A DNA stretch of 64,000 nt from Bacteroidota bacterium (GTDB lineage: Bacteria; Bacteroidota; Bacteroidia; Flavobacteriales; Weeksellaceae): contig JAEWIR010000032.1 in the NCBI GenBank assembly GCA_023386965.1, forward strand, positions 55,337 to 119,336. The letters run 5' to 3'. The notes beneath the pieces are model-generated. The model searched no databases, was not told the DNA's origin, and saw nothing but the letters and a program-made list of their open reading frames with translations. Shown here piece by piece: positions 51,791 to 60,951 of the stretch. A program made the position numbers and the translations under genes. How positions within the stretch are numbered: position 1 is the stretch's first letter; each line of letters opens with the position of its first letter.

Positions 51791-52081
51791 TTAAATTAAA
51801 TTTTCCCTGATTGAATTGGGGTGTTTGCAGATGCTTGTTACTTTGATGTTCATATAAGGAAATAGCGGTAGTGAACTCAATATCTCATGCAGCTCTTCCG
51901 GACTCTCTACCTCCAGAACACTGATATTGGAATACCTTCCGGCTACCCTCCAGAGGTACCTCCATTTTCCGGATTGCTGCCATTTCTGCGATGTTTCCCG
52001 TTCCCTTTCCATAAACGATTTCACTTTGTCTTCGTCCCAGCTTTCGGGAAGCTGAACATCCATTTCAAGTACGTATATCAT
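51791..52081 (-). CDS. catC: muconolactone delta-isomerase
   Basis: 96 residues from the ATG at 52081; the frame is open upstream into the end of catB, but that part is not homologous. MIYVLEMDVQLPESW...ERETSQKWQQSGKWRYLWRVAGRYSNISVLEVESPEELHEIL (given by its start and WRVAGRYSNISV core) is the ferredoxin-like CatC fold. It isomerises muconolactone to 3-oxoadipate enol-lactone as a decamer in other species. Four bases after catB, 22 before catA. Confidence 0.92.
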   Translation of the reverse strand: MIYVLEMDVQLPESWDEDKVKSFMERERETSQKWQQSGKWRYLWRVAGRYSNISVLEVESPEELHEILSSLPLFPYMNIKVTSICKHPNSIRENLI

Positions 52082-52085
52082 TTTA

Positions 52086-53207
52086 TTATATTTTAAAGTG
52101 GTTAAGTTTGTCTTCGTCAATCTCAATTCCCAGCCCGGGACCTTTAGGGATTTCAAGTGTGCCGTCCTTGTAAACAATAGGATTGACCACGAAATCATCG
52201 GTGAGCAGCATGGGTCCGAAAAGTTCAGTTCCCCATTCCAGATTTGTAAACGTGCTGAAAATATGTGCCGCCGCTACTGAGCCAACCGTTCCTTCCAGCA
52301 TGGTGCCGCCGTAGAGGCTGATATCGGACGCATCGGCCATAGCGGCAATCCCGGCAGCATTCCGGAGTCCGCCACTTTTCATAATTTTCACCGCGAAAAC
52401 ACTTCCACCGCGTATTTTGCAGAGCTTCATTGCATCACCGGGTGTGGCCACAGCCTCATCGGCCATTATCGGAACATGAAAAAACTCCGTAAGGCGGGCT
52501 AAACCCTCAAAGTTGGTTTTTTCAATGGGCTGCTCAATCAGGTCAATATCATTGTCCTGCAGAACCGTGATCCATGTTTTGGCGGAGGATTCACTCCAGG
52601 CCTGATTAATATCCACGGTAATGCGTATATCTGAGCCCAGTGCTTTTTTAATGGCAACTACATGATCCACATCCTGTTTTGGTTCATTACTTCCAATTTT
52701 CAGTTTAAAGGTATTATGGCGGTTGATGGAGGTAAGATGTTTGGCTTCTTCGATATCCTTTCCGGTATCACCACTTGCGAGGGTCCAAAGCACGGGCAGT
52801 CTGTCATCTACAGCACCTCCAAAGAGTTCGGATACAGACACGCCTAAACGTTTGCCGTGCGCATCGAGCAGTGCGGTTTCAATACCGGCTTTCGCGAAAG
52901 TATTTCCCTGCACCAAACTGTTCACCGACTTCATTAACATATTAATGTTTGAAGCATCTCTACCAATAATCAGCGGAGCGATATAAAGATCGATGGTAAG
53001 CTGGATGGATTCCGGCGATTCCGGTCCGTAGGACATACCGCCAATGGTGGTCGATTCGCCCCACCCGATAATGCCGTCGGAAGAGGTTATTTTTATGATG
53101 ACCATAGTTTGATGCATCATCGTTGCCATCGAAAGCTTGTGCGGCCGGATGGTCGGAAGGTCAACGATAAATGTCTCGACGGCGGTTAAAACTGGGTAAT
53201 TTGACAT
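52086..53207 (-). CDS. catB: muconate cycloisomerase
   Basis: 373 residues, enolase superfamily. MLE-subgroup residues: Lys-x-Lys in TFKLKIGSN near 168, metal ligand Asp in VDINQAW near 198, Glu in EQPIE near 224 and Asp in MADEAV near 249. GLRNAAGIAAMADASDI near 280 completes the active site. It lactonises cis,cis-muconate. It is the first gene of the operon and a paired inverted repeat lies 15-41 bases upstream. Chloromuconate-type activity cannot be excluded by eye. Confidence 0.92.
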   Translation of the reverse strand: MSNYPVLTAVETFIVDLPTIRPHKLSMATMMHQTMVIIKITSSDGIIGWGESTTIGGMSYGPESPESIQLTIDLYIAPLIIGRDASNINMLMKSVNSLVQGNTFAKAGIETALLDAHGKRLGVSVSELFGGAVDDRLPVLWTLASGDTGKDIEEAKHLTSINRHNTFKLKIGSNEPKQDVDHVVAIKKALGSDIRITVDINQAWSESSAKTWITVLQDNDIDLIEQPIEKTNFEGLARLTEFFHVPIMADEAVATPGDAMKLCKIRGGSVFAVKIMKSGGLRNAAGIAAMADASDISLYGGTMLEGTVGSVAAAHIFSTFTNLEWGTELFGPMLLTDDFVVNPIVYKDGTLEIPKGPGLGIEIDEDKLNHFKI

Positions 53208-53221
53208 GTAGATAAGGTAAG

Positions 53222-53248
53222 GTTTACAGACCGATTGATCTGGTAAAC
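53222..53248. promoter_or_regulatory. inverted repeat upstream of catB
   Basis: GTTTAC (53222-53227) and GTAAAC (53243-53248), with further partial symmetry (AGA/TCT), lie 15 bases before the catB ATG. It is a possible operator or leader hairpin for the cat/pca operon. No clear TAnnTTTG box was found in this gap. Confidence 0.35.
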
Positions 53249-53379
53249 AATTCGTTACCCGAAATTACCAACTTCAGCTGGGGAGAAGTAGGATTTATTC
53301 AGCGATTAATAGGAGTTTTTAAAAAAGCGGTGAAAATTAACCTGAAATGCAGTAGAAAATATAAGGTTTGCAGTATTTT

Positions 53380-54252
53380 TCAGCGTAAACCGGAACGGTA
53401 CTCCTTTGGAGTGAAACCTGTCTTTTGTTTGAACAGACGCGAAAAATAGCTGGGATCATCGATATCGAACATATAGGAAACCTCAGAAATACTCATTTCC
53501 CGATTTTTAAGTGCGCTTTTAATATTTAAGATTAAAAAGTCCAACACCACTTCTTTGGGCGATTTTCCCGCGATGGCTTTACAGAGGTGGCTCAGGGAAG
53601 CAACTGTTATTCCGAGATCGTGGGCATAGTCTTCAATCCTTTTCTTTATGGAATTGTTTTCCTGTACGAGCTTTCGGAAATTTCTGAAAATACTGCGCTC
53701 ATTCTGATTCAGCGTATGAATGACCGTTTGATGAGAATGGTTGATTCTGTACAGGCGCAGCAAAAGCATACCTACCAGATACTGCAGTGCCAAATCTTTG
53801 CCCGGCAGATTTCTTTCATATTCCAGGATGCACTTCTGTATGGTGGTATAGGCATCAGTAACCAAGGAATTTTCCTGGGCAGTGTGGGTAATGCTTATTG
53901 TATCCAGTTCATAAATCACTTCAACATCGTAGCGAAGCATTTTTTCCACAGCATTTGCCGAAAGTGAAATCAGATGGCCTTTTGAGCCGGCTTCAAATTC
54001 AAAACCGTGAACAACTGACTGGGGTATGGTAATGATGGAGGGTCTGTCCACATAAAAATGTTCGTTGTTAACCGTGAGCCTTAATTTGCCTTGCTCAATA
54101 ACGAAAATCTGAAACAGGTTTCTGTGAGCATGTGAGGCGATGGAATAGCCAATCAGCGAAAACATTTCGTCAAGAGACACAATGTTGATGATGTCGCGGA
54201 CCAGTTTAATGTCCTGCTGTCCAAATATGCCGTTATAATAAACCTTCATCAA
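53380..54252 (-). CDS. AraC-family transcriptional regulator, likely of the cat/pca operon
   Basis: 290 residues. An N-terminal cupin-like sensing part (about 30-110, HRNLFQIFVIEQGKLRLTVN) and a C-terminal AraC DNA-binding domain with HTH1 IEDYAHDLGITVASLSHLCKAI near 208-230 and HTH2/PSYFSRLFKQKTGFTPKEYR near 268-288 (given by the SYFSRLFKQKTG core). This layout resembles PobR/HpaA-type aromatic-responsive regulators. It is directly upstream of catB on the same strand, separated by a 172-base gap with an inverted repeat, so regulation of that operon is inferred. Confidence 0.88.
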   Translation of the reverse strand: MMKVYYNGIFGQQDIKLVRDIINIVSLDEMFSLIGYSIASHAHRNLFQIFVIEQGKLRLTVNNEHFYVDRPSIITIPQSVVHGFEFEAGSKGHLISLSANAVEKMLRYDVEVIYELDTISITHTAQENSLVTDAYTTIQKCILEYERNLPGKDLALQYLVGMLLLRLYRINHSHQTVIHTLNQNERSIFRNFRKLVQENNSIKKRIEDYAHDLGITVASLSHLCKAIAGKSPKEVVLDFLILNIKSALKNREMSISEVSYMFDIDDPSYFSRLFKQKTGFTPKEYRSGLR

Positions 54253-54330
54253 ATAAAATTACAGATTTATGTTGAATGGCTATGCTCGAAATACTGTTTT
54301 TAATCATCAGCAAAACGTGTCCAAAATTAT

Positions 54331-55134
54331 TTATGCTCCATAGCGGCTTTTCCTTGTAAACTGACGGTTAATAACAAGTGATTTCAGAAATGGCGGGACA
54401 AAACGGCTTGCATGCAGGAAAGACCTATTCAGTATTCCGGGGATTATTGTTGTTTCATTTCGGAACATACGGTCAATCGTCAATTTTGCCAGTTTCTCAG
54501 GGTCAAAAGCGGATTTTCGCGCCAGGCCTTTCATTTCAGAAATAATCTGTGTGGAATTTGGATTACTTGTAACGCCACCGGGACAGACCAGGACCACCTG
54601 CACACCCGATCCTTTCAGTTCGCACCTCAGGGAATTACTGAAGGAATGGATAAAAGCCTTGGAAGCTACATAACTCACTTTCTCCGGAATGCAGAAGAAA
54701 CCACCCAAACTGCCCATATTTAAAATATAGGAGGGACCATTGGTTTTAAGATTGTTCAGGAGCAGTCTTGTAATTATTGTAGTGTTTACCACATTTACCA
54801 TCAGTTGCTTCCTGTAAAACTCAGCCGGCAGGTTTTCAAATATTTCCTTCGAGCCTATGCCCGCATTATTAATGAGGATATTGATGCGGAAACCATTGGC
54901 CTGCACCCATTCTTCTACTGCAGCAGGTACACTTTCTTCAGAAAGATCCACGCCCAAAGTGTAACAGTCTACCGCATACTTTTCCCGGATTTCCAGGCTG
55001 AAGTCATAAAGTGTTTCATCCGGAAGTGCCACAATCAGAAGATGATGCCCGCGGGACGCGAGTTCCCGGGCAAAGGCGGCGCCAATACCTGAACTGCCTC
55101 CCGTTATCAGCGTAAATTTACGTTCCGTGCTCAT
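54331..55134 (-). CDS. SDR-family oxidoreductase
   Basis: 267 residues from the ATG at 55134 (MSTERKFTLITGGSSGIGAAF); the alternative ATG at 55152 lies deeper in the upstream gene. Rossmann TGGSSGIG at residues 11-18, NNAGIG near 90, catalytic Tyr/Lys in SYVASKAFIHS near 155. The C-terminus is basic and hydrophobic (FLHASRFVPPFLKSL), as in membrane-associated short-chain acyl reductases such as YqjQ/DltE-like enzymes. Substrate unknown. Overlaps the upstream epimerase gene by 17 bases, so the pair is coupled. Confidence 0.87.
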   Translation of the reverse strand: MSTERKFTLITGGSSGIGAAFARELASRGHHLLIVALPDETLYDFSLEIREKYAVDCYTLGVDLSEESVPAAVEEWVQANGFRINILINNAGIGSKEIFENLPAEFYRKQLMVNVVNTTIITRLLLNNLKTNGPSYILNMGSLGGFFCIPEKVSYVASKAFIHSFSNSLRCELKGSGVQVVLVCPGGVTSNPNSTQIISEMKGLARKSAFDPEKLAKLTIDRMFRNETTIIPGILNRSFLHASRFVPPFLKSLVINRQFTRKSRYGA

Positions 55135-56107
55135 CGTTCCTGATCTTTTCATAGGTTTGTTTTAATCCTTCTTCAAAGTTACGGTATCTGTAACCCAGTT
55201 CCGTCTGCGCTTTTGAAGCATCCAGTGCGTAATTATAGCTGTATTTCCTGATCCACTTCGGCGTAATTGGCGGCGGTGTGCCGCTTAATTTCTCACGTAA
55301 AACCATCAAGTGTCCGCCCAGTAACATGAGCGGGAGCGGTATCTTAAAAAGCCGGTGATCTTTGCCAGTTATCTTCTTCATAATCCGGAAAAAATCATTG
55401 TATGAAAGGTTTTCACCAGAGAGTAGGTAGCGGTGTCCTTTCCGGCCGTGTTCCATGGCCAAAAGGTGACCTCTGGCCACATCTTCCACATGTACATAAC
55501 TGCCAGTACCATTACCGTCGCCGGGGATGATCCTCCATTTTCCTGCATTGAATAGTTTCAGCATTCTGGTAATCGAATTACTTTCCTGATCTACACCCGG
55601 ACCGTAAATCCTGGGTGGATTTACAATGATGATATCCATGTCCCTTTCATTTACATAACGGCGGCACAATTCCTCTGCCTGTGTTTTGGAATCCTCATAT
55701 TCGTTCATCACCTCGCCAATCCGTTCGTCATCTTCGCGGACAGGACGGCTGCCTGAGGGACCCAGTACCCCGGCTGTGGATGTAAACACCGTCCGCTGAA
55801 CACCAAGCTTATGCGCTGTGTCCAGAATATGGCGTACGGCGTCCAGGTTTACGCTGTAATATAGCTCCGGATCTTTTGCCCAAGGTTTCGCGTAGGCTGC
55901 CAAATGGTAAACCTGCGTACAGCCCTTCATGGCCTCTGCTACAGCGACAGGATCGGTAATATCGCCTTTAAATTTAACAAGGTTATTGTGGTTTTCCAAA
56001 TCATCCGGATTCCTGCAGAGCGCGTGCACTGTACAGCCTTTCTCCAGCAACATAGTCTTTACGTACGAACCGATATAGCCGGTAGCGCCGGTCATGAAAA
56101 TTTTCAT
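55118..56107 (-). CDS. NAD-dependent epimerase/dehydratase (dihydroflavonol-reductase-like)
   Basis: 329 residues, extended SDR. TGATGYIGSYV near residue 7 is the dinucleotide-binding loop and YEDSKTQAEELCR near 152 the catalytic Tyr-x3-Lys. NPPRIYGPGVDQES near 178 and the LSGENLSYNDFF block near 232 resemble bacterial 'dihydroflavonol 4-reductase/3-beta-HSD' proteins of unknown substrate. Together with the overlapping SDR gene it may form a small lipid or ketone-reducing unit; that is inference. Head-to-head with glnS across about 200 bases. Confidence 0.88.
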   Translation of the reverse strand: MKIFMTGATGYIGSYVKTMLLEKGCTVHALCRNPDDLENHNNLVKFKGDITDPVAVAEAMKGCTQVYHLAAYAKPWAKDPELYYSVNLDAVRHILDTAHKLGVQRTVFTSTAGVLGPSGSRPVREDDERIGEVMNEYEDSKTQAEELCRRYVNERDMDIIIVNPPRIYGPGVDQESNSITRMLKLFNAGKWRIIPGDGNGTGSYVHVEDVARGHLLAMEHGRKGHRYLLSGENLSYNDFFRIMKKITGKDHRLFKIPLPLMLLGGHLMVLREKLSGTPPPITPKWIRKYSYNYALDASKAQTELGYRYRNFEEGLKQTYEKIRNDEHGT

Positions 56108-56286
56108 GTTTTTATTTTTTGCAGGCTCAAAATACGCAAAAATTGCACCTTCTGTAGCAGTAGCACTTTATTTATTATGTTTTTGTCGTCCTATAACCAT
56201 GTAAGGTTCAGAATTAGCGGAATGTATTTGTTAAAATGCGGCAGGTACTTCAGTTTGGGGACTGTTTAATAAACCCTTTTTTTGCT

Positions 56287-56294
56287 TAAATTTG
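56287..56294 (+). promoter_or_regulatory. -7 box (TAAATTTG) for glnS
   Basis: Matches TAnnTTTG, 17 bases before the ATG at 56312, and supports this start over the upstream TTG/ATG codons. Confidence 0.45.
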
Positions 56295-56311
56295 TGGGAA
56301 CAATCTTATCC

Positions 56312-57985
56312 ATGGACGAAGAAAAAAAACCGCTGAACTTTATTGAGCAAATTATAGAAGAGGATCTGGCCAACGGTCTGCCGAAAGAAAAACTGAGGTT
56401 CCGCTTCCCACCGGAACCAAACGGCTATCTGCATGTGGGACATACAAAAGCCATCTGCATCAATTTTGGACTGGGCGAAAAATACAATGCGCCTGTTAAC
56501 CTTAGATTCGATGATACCAATCCGGAAAAAGAAGAACAGGAATTTGTAGATGCGATAAAAGCTGATATTGACTGGTTGGGATTTAAATACGATAAGGAAC
56601 TTTATGCCTCAGATTATTTTGATCAGCTTTATGAGTGGGCCGTTCAGATGATCAGAGAGGGAAAGGCTTATGTGGATGAACAAACTTCAGAGGAAATTAC
56701 TGCCCAGCGCAAAAACCCTTTTGAGGACGGAATAGAATCTCCGTTCCGCAACCGTCCGGCCGAAGAAAGCCTGGACCTGTTCGCCCGTATGAAAAACGGT
56801 GAGTTTGAAGAAGGTGCGATGTCCCTGCGCGCAAAGATCGATATGAAATCGCCCAATATGAATATGCGCGATCCCGTTATGTACCGTATCCTGAAGCGTC
56901 CGCACCACAGAACAGGCGAAAAATGGAAAATTTATCCCATGTATGACTGGGCGCATGGTGAATCCGATTATATAGAACAGATTTCCCATTCGCTTTGCTC
57001 ACTGGAGTTTGAAAACCACCGTCCGCTCTATGACTGGTATCTGGATCAGGTCTATGAAGATAATACAGTTCGTAACAAGCAGCGGGAGTTTGCGCGTATG
57101 AACGTATCCTACATGATTACGTCAAAAAGAAAACTCCAGCGTCTGGTAGCTGAAAATGTGGTTACCGGTTGGGACGACGCACGCATGCCTACCATTTCCG
57201 GTATGCGCAGACTGGGATATACGCCGGCTTCCATCAGGAATTTCATTGAAAGAGTTGGTGTAGCCAAAAGAGAGAACCTTATCGATATACAATTGCTGGA
57301 ATTTTCCGTACGCGAGGACCTTAATAAAGTAGCCACCCGCGTGATGGCTGTTGTTGATCCGGTGAAACTGATTATTGAAAATTATCCGGAAGACGGGGAG
57401 GAATGGCTGGAAACAGAAAACAATCCTGAGCAGGAAGATGCAGGTTCACGGGAGGTACCTTTTTCCAGAGAGCTTTATATTGAACGCGAGGATTTTATGG
57501 AAGAAGCCAATAAGAAATTCTTCAGACTCAAGCTTGGAGGTGAAGTACGCTTAAAATCCGCTTATATCATTAAAGCTGAGCGTGTGGATAAAGATGAAAA
57601 CGGAGAGATTACAACCATATACGCCACTTATGATCCGAAGAGTAAGTCGGGGAGCGGCACTGAGGAAAGCCTTAGGAAAGTGAAGGGAACGCTTCATTGG
57701 GTGTCGGCGAAACATGCCTTGCCAATTGAAGTCCGTATCTTCGACAGGCTGTTCACAGTACCGCAGCCCGATGCGGAAAAGGAATCTGATTTTATGGAAT
57801 TCGTAAATCCAGACAGTCTGAAAGTTGTTCAGGGTTTTGCGGAACCAAGCCTGAAAAATGCGCAGACAGGACATCCTTATCAGTTCCAGCGTATCGGTTA
57901 TTTTACCAAAGACAGAGATTCTGCGCCTGATAAACTTGTCTTCAACCGTACGGTTACCTTAAAGGACGGTTATAAACCTTCATAA
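56312..57985 (+). CDS. glnS: glutaminyl-tRNA synthetase
   Basis: 557 residues, without a YqeY extension. Class I signature HVGH (residues 41-44) in PEPNGYLHVGHTKAICINFG, DDTNPEKE near 69, and the MYDWAHGESDYIEQISHSLC block near 210 (by its YDWAHG core) typical of GlnRS; the KMSKS equivalent is around MITSKRKLQRLV. C-terminal beta-barrel anticodon domains follow. It charges tRNA-Gln directly. Start chosen at 56312 by the family N-terminus and promoter box. Ended by a bidirectional hairpin. Confidence 0.95.
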   Translation: MDEEKKPLNFIEQIIEEDLANGLPKEKLRFRFPPEPNGYLHVGHTKAICINFGLGEKYNAPVNLRFDDTNPEKEEQEFVDAIKADIDWLGFKYDKELYASDYFDQLYEWAVQMIREGKAYVDEQTSEEITAQRKNPFEDGIESPFRNRPAEESLDLFARMKNGEFEEGAMSLRAKIDMKSPNMNMRDPVMYRILKRPHHRTGEKWKIYPMYDWAHGESDYIEQISHSLCSLEFENHRPLYDWYLDQVYEDNTVRNKQREFARMNVSYMITSKRKLQRLVAENVVTGWDDARMPTISGMRRLGYTPASIRNFIERVGVAKRENLIDIQLLEFSVREDLNKVATRVMAVVDPVKLIIENYPEDGEEWLETENNPEQEDAGSREVPFSRELYIEREDFMEEANKKFFRLKLGGEVRLKSAYIIKAERVDKDENGEITTIYATYDPKSKSGSGTEESLRKVKGTLHWVSAKHALPIEVRIFDRLFTVPQPDAEKESDFMEFVNPDSLKVVQGFAEPSLKNAQTGHPYQFQRIGYFTKDRDSAPDKLVFNRTVTLKDGYKPS

Positions 57986-58016
57986 AAAAAGAACTCCGGT
58001 ATTTCCGGAGTTTTTT
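57986..58016. terminator. bidirectional terminator between glnS and the micro-ORF
   Basis: An 8-bp stem (57992-57999 with 58005-58012) with T6 on the plus side and T7 on the minus side. Confidence 0.8.
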
Positions 58017-58020
58017 AGTA

Positions 58021-58113
58021 TTAAACGGTGCCTCTAACGAATAATTGCTGCCGTAATTTTCTGAACATCAGCCTGTAGCCAACGCGGAATTTTGTGTAAA
58101 GTGAATTTTTCAT
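58021..58113 (-). CDS. candidate 30-residue basic micropeptide
   Basis: ATG at 58113 to TAA at 58021 on the minus strand encodes a short basic peptide starting MKNSLYTKFRVGYRLMFRKL and ending with VRGTV. It has ten Lys/Arg and no acidic residues, so it could be an amphipathic, membrane- or nucleic-acid-binding peptide. It is framed by the bidirectional terminator on its 3' side and by a ~120-base gap to the TonB receptor gene. No family recognised; it may also be chance. Confidence 0.35.
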   Translation of the reverse strand: MKNSLYTKFRVGYRLMFRKLRQQLFVRGTV

Positions 58114-58232
58114 AATCGTATGTTTTTGTGGTATAAAGATAGTAATTTCCTAATCAAACCCAAAATTGTATTACTTTAAATTTTTAATAACAATATGTTA
58201 AGGATATTATCCTGAATCTGTAACTGAATTTT

Positions 58233-60272
58233 ATGAATAAAATTTTTAACTATACCGTGGTTTTGTTAACGGTTTTTTCATCTTCCCTGGGCGCACAGAG
58301 CCGGGATTCCGCACAGTTGATATCCGAAGTAAGTATTGAGGCCTACCGTAAACCGGTTGCACTTCTCGCATCTACAAAATCGGTTTCTGTTGCAGGGCAG
58401 GATTTCCTGAGCCAAAATTCGCCCGACCGGTTGCTGGAAACTGTCAATCTGCTCCCCGGTGCCCGAATGGAGGAGCGCTCACCCGGAAGTTACCGTCTTG
58501 CGGTTCGCGGCAGTTCACTGAGATCTCCCTTTGGTGTCCGGAATGTAAAAGTATATCTGGACGAATTCCTTCTCACTGATGTAAGTGGTAATACCTACCT
58601 GAATGTCATTGATCCGGAAATGATAAGGAGAATTGAACTTTATAAAGGTCCGGAAGGTGGCGAATTTGGTTCAGTTACAGGTGGCACCGTGCAGTTGAGC
58701 ACGCAGGGAATCAGTAAAAAGAGCGTTTCATTTTCCGGTGGCGAATTTCAAAATTATAAGGGAAGCCTCCGGTTTGCAGATGAGGTGGGGAAACACAGTT
58801 ATCAGTTGTATACCGGCTACCAGACCACCCAGTCTTATAGGGAACAGTCGGCAATGGAAAGAAAGGTAATTTATCTTACAGACAGGCATAGCTATTCAGA
58901 CAAAGGAAGTATTGGTCTTATGCTGTTGAGTTCAAACCTGCAGTATGAAACCCCCGGTGGACTTACCCTGGAACAGATGCAGGCGGACCGGCGCCAGGCA
59001 AGACCACGTACCGCAACCCTGCCGGGTGCTGTGGACCAAATGGCGGGTATTTATAATAATATGCTCCTGGCAGGAATTTCCCATCGCTACCGGATAACAC
59101 CGAAGATCAGTCATTTCGTGGCGGTTCAGGGATCTTATAATGATTTTAAGAATCCCTTCATTACTAATTATGAGCAGCGTTACGAAAGTAATCTGGCCTT
59201 CCGGACCTATTTGAATTTTGAAACAGCGAGCGGGGACAACTTTTTTCAGACAAGGTTGGGAGCAGAAGGTGGTGGGAGTAAATCAGTCATCAGAAATTTT
59301 GACAATGAAGCGGGAGTTCCCGGCAATGCTCAAAACCTTGATGATATTTTTGCCCAAAGCGGCTTTATCTATTTAAGTCAGAAAGCAGAGTTATCCGACC
59401 GCTTTTTTATGGATGCTGCCCTGAGTCTCAACATGACCCAATACCGATGGGAAGGGATCTTGCCGGAACCGGTTTCCGCCCGCAGACAACTGAAGAATGA
59501 AGTTCTGCCAAGTCTTGGTATGTCTTATATCCTGATGCCGGGTTGGTCCGTTCGGGCCAAAGTCAGCAAAGGCAACTCGGCGCCGACCATAGAAGAGCTG
59601 AGGTCTTCGGCCCAGCAGTATAATTCAGATCTGGCGGCGGAATATGGCTGGAACGTGGAGGTTGGAATGCGCAAACAGTTTGGAAACAGTCTTTATCTGG
59701 AAGCAGGCATCTTTGATTTTCGTCTGAAAGATGCCATTGTGCGGCGCCAGACCAAAGGTGGGCAGGAATATTTCATCAATGCGGGTTCTACGTCGCAACA
59801 GGGTCTGGAAGCGGTGCTTGAAACTAAGCCGTTTCAACTGAATACTCCGTTTTTAAAATCTGTTAAGTTTTGGCTGGCCGGCAGTTTTTATAATTTCCGT
59901 TTTATAGACTACAAACAGAATGAAAACGATTATTCCGGCAACAAACTTACCGGCGTACCCATGCAGACTGTTCAAAGTTTGCTCAATCTAAGATTTGCGC
60001 ATAATTTCGGAGTTGATTTGGCGCATTTCTACGTTTCTGAAATTGCGCTGAATGACAGCAATACTGTTTTTTCAGAACCTTCCCTGATATCAAATATTAC
60101 TTTCAGTTACCCATGGAGTACCACGTTTTTTAATTCGGAGCTAAGCCTTTCTGTCATGAACGTTTACAATAAATCTTACAGCTTGGGCCATGATATCAAT
60201 GCTTTTGGGAACCGTTTTTACAATCCGGCAGCTAAAAGGAATGTGTTAGCCGGCATACGTTTCCATTTCTGA
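58233..60272 (+). CDS. TonB-dependent outer-membrane receptor
   Basis: 679 residues with a signal peptide (MNKIFNYTVVLLTVFSSSLGAQ). Plug domain: LLETVNLLPGARMEERSPGSYRLAVRGSSLRSPFGVRNVKVYLDEFLL near residues 70-115 (shown by LLPGARME and VRGSSLRSPFG), and the TGGTVQLST end of the plug near 150. Then a long beta-barrel with a C-terminal AGIRFHF. The N-terminal carboxypeptidase-like domain and SusC features are absent, so it resembles siderophore/cobalamin-type (FecA/BtuB-like) receptors. Substrate unknown. The lipoprotein gene follows after 28 bases. Confidence 0.92.
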   Translation: MNKIFNYTVVLLTVFSSSLGAQSRDSAQLISEVSIEAYRKPVALLASTKSVSVAGQDFLSQNSPDRLLETVNLLPGARMEERSPGSYRLAVRGSSLRSPFGVRNVKVYLDEFLLTDVSGNTYLNVIDPEMIRRIELYKGPEGGEFGSVTGGTVQLSTQGISKKSVSFSGGEFQNYKGSLRFADEVGKHSYQLYTGYQTTQSYREQSAMERKVIYLTDRHSYSDKGSIGLMLLSSNLQYETPGGLTLEQMQADRRQARPRTATLPGAVDQMAGIYNNMLLAGISHRYRITPKISHFVAVQGSYNDFKNPFITNYEQRYESNLAFRTYLNFETASGDNFFQTRLGAEGGGSKSVIRNFDNEAGVPGNAQNLDDIFAQSGFIYLSQKAELSDRFFMDAALSLNMTQYRWEGILPEPVSARRQLKNEVLPSLGMSYILMPGWSVRAKVSKGNSAPTIEELRSSAQQYNSDLAAEYGWNVEVGMRKQFGNSLYLEAGIFDFRLKDAIVRRQTKGGQEYFINAGSTSQQGLEAVLETKPFQLNTPFLKSVKFWLAGSFYNFRFIDYKQNENDYSGNKLTGVPMQTVQSLLNLRFAHNFGVDLAHFYVSEIALNDSNTVFSEPSLISNITFSYPWSTTFFNSELSLSVMNVYNKSYSLGHDINAFGNRFYNPAAKRNVLAGIRFHF

Positions 60273-60300
60273 TTGCCATGGTTTTTGCATGCTCAGCATT

Positions 60301-60951
60301 ATGAGAAACCTCCTACCTATAATTACCCTCATCACTGTGCTTAGCTGCGGAAAAGACAGCCCCGGATCCGCAGCCAACCAGTCAGTTCGCGATTCAGCAG
60401 TTGAAAACAGAGATATCCTAAAAGTTGATTCAGGTAAAATTGCGGCTGTTCAGGAAACACTTTCCGTCAAAAGCACAAATGAAAAGATTCTGAATCTTCT
60501 TCAGCAGAAAAAATATTGGGAACTCAGCTCATTTATCCATCCTGAAAAAGGGGTGAGGTTTTCCATGTACGCCTATGTAAAGCCCGATAAAGACAAGATC
60601 TTCAGCTTGAGCGATTACCGAAGATATATAAACTCTGAAGTGAAGTTTACTTTCGGTGAAAAAGACGGTACAGGTGAACTGTATGTAACTTCGCTGAAAT
60701 CTTACCTCGAAAAGTGGGTATATAAGCGTGATTTCGCCTCGGCAAAATTTTATGAAAATACTTTTCGCGGAACCGGTAACTCACTTAATAACCTGAAAAA
60801 TATTTACCCTGATCTTCCCTTTACTGAAAATTACATAGAGGGCTCAGAAAAGTACGGTGGCATGGACTGGAATTCCCTGCGGCTGGTCTTCGAGGAATTT
60901 AACGGCAGATATTATGTAGTTGCTGTTATTAATGACGAGTGGACTATCTAG
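60301..60951 (+). CDS. lipoprotein of unknown function
   Basis: 216 residues from the ATG at 60301; an in-frame ATG at 60289 would add four residues. The N-terminus MRNLLPIITLITVLSCGKDS has a clear lipobox (VLSC) with the lipidated Cys at 16. The mature part starts with a serine/acid-rich spacer, then a mixed alpha/beta region with ILNLLQQKKYWELSSFIHPEKGVRFS near 65, which resembles other uncharacterised Bacteroidota lipoproteins. Overlaps the 3' end of the opposite-strand glycosyltransferase gene by eight bases. Possible partner of the preceding TonB receptor by position only. Confidence 0.78.
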   Translation: MRNLLPIITLITVLSCGKDSPGSAANQSVRDSAVENRDILKVDSGKIAAVQETLSVKSTNEKILNLLQQKKYWELSSFIHPEKGVRFSMYAYVKPDKDKIFSLSDYRRYINSEVKFTFGEKDGTGELYVTSLKSYLEKWVYKRDFASAKFYENTFRGTGNSLNNLKNIYPDLPFTENYIEGSEKYGGMDWNSLRLVFEEFNGRYYVVAVINDEWTI

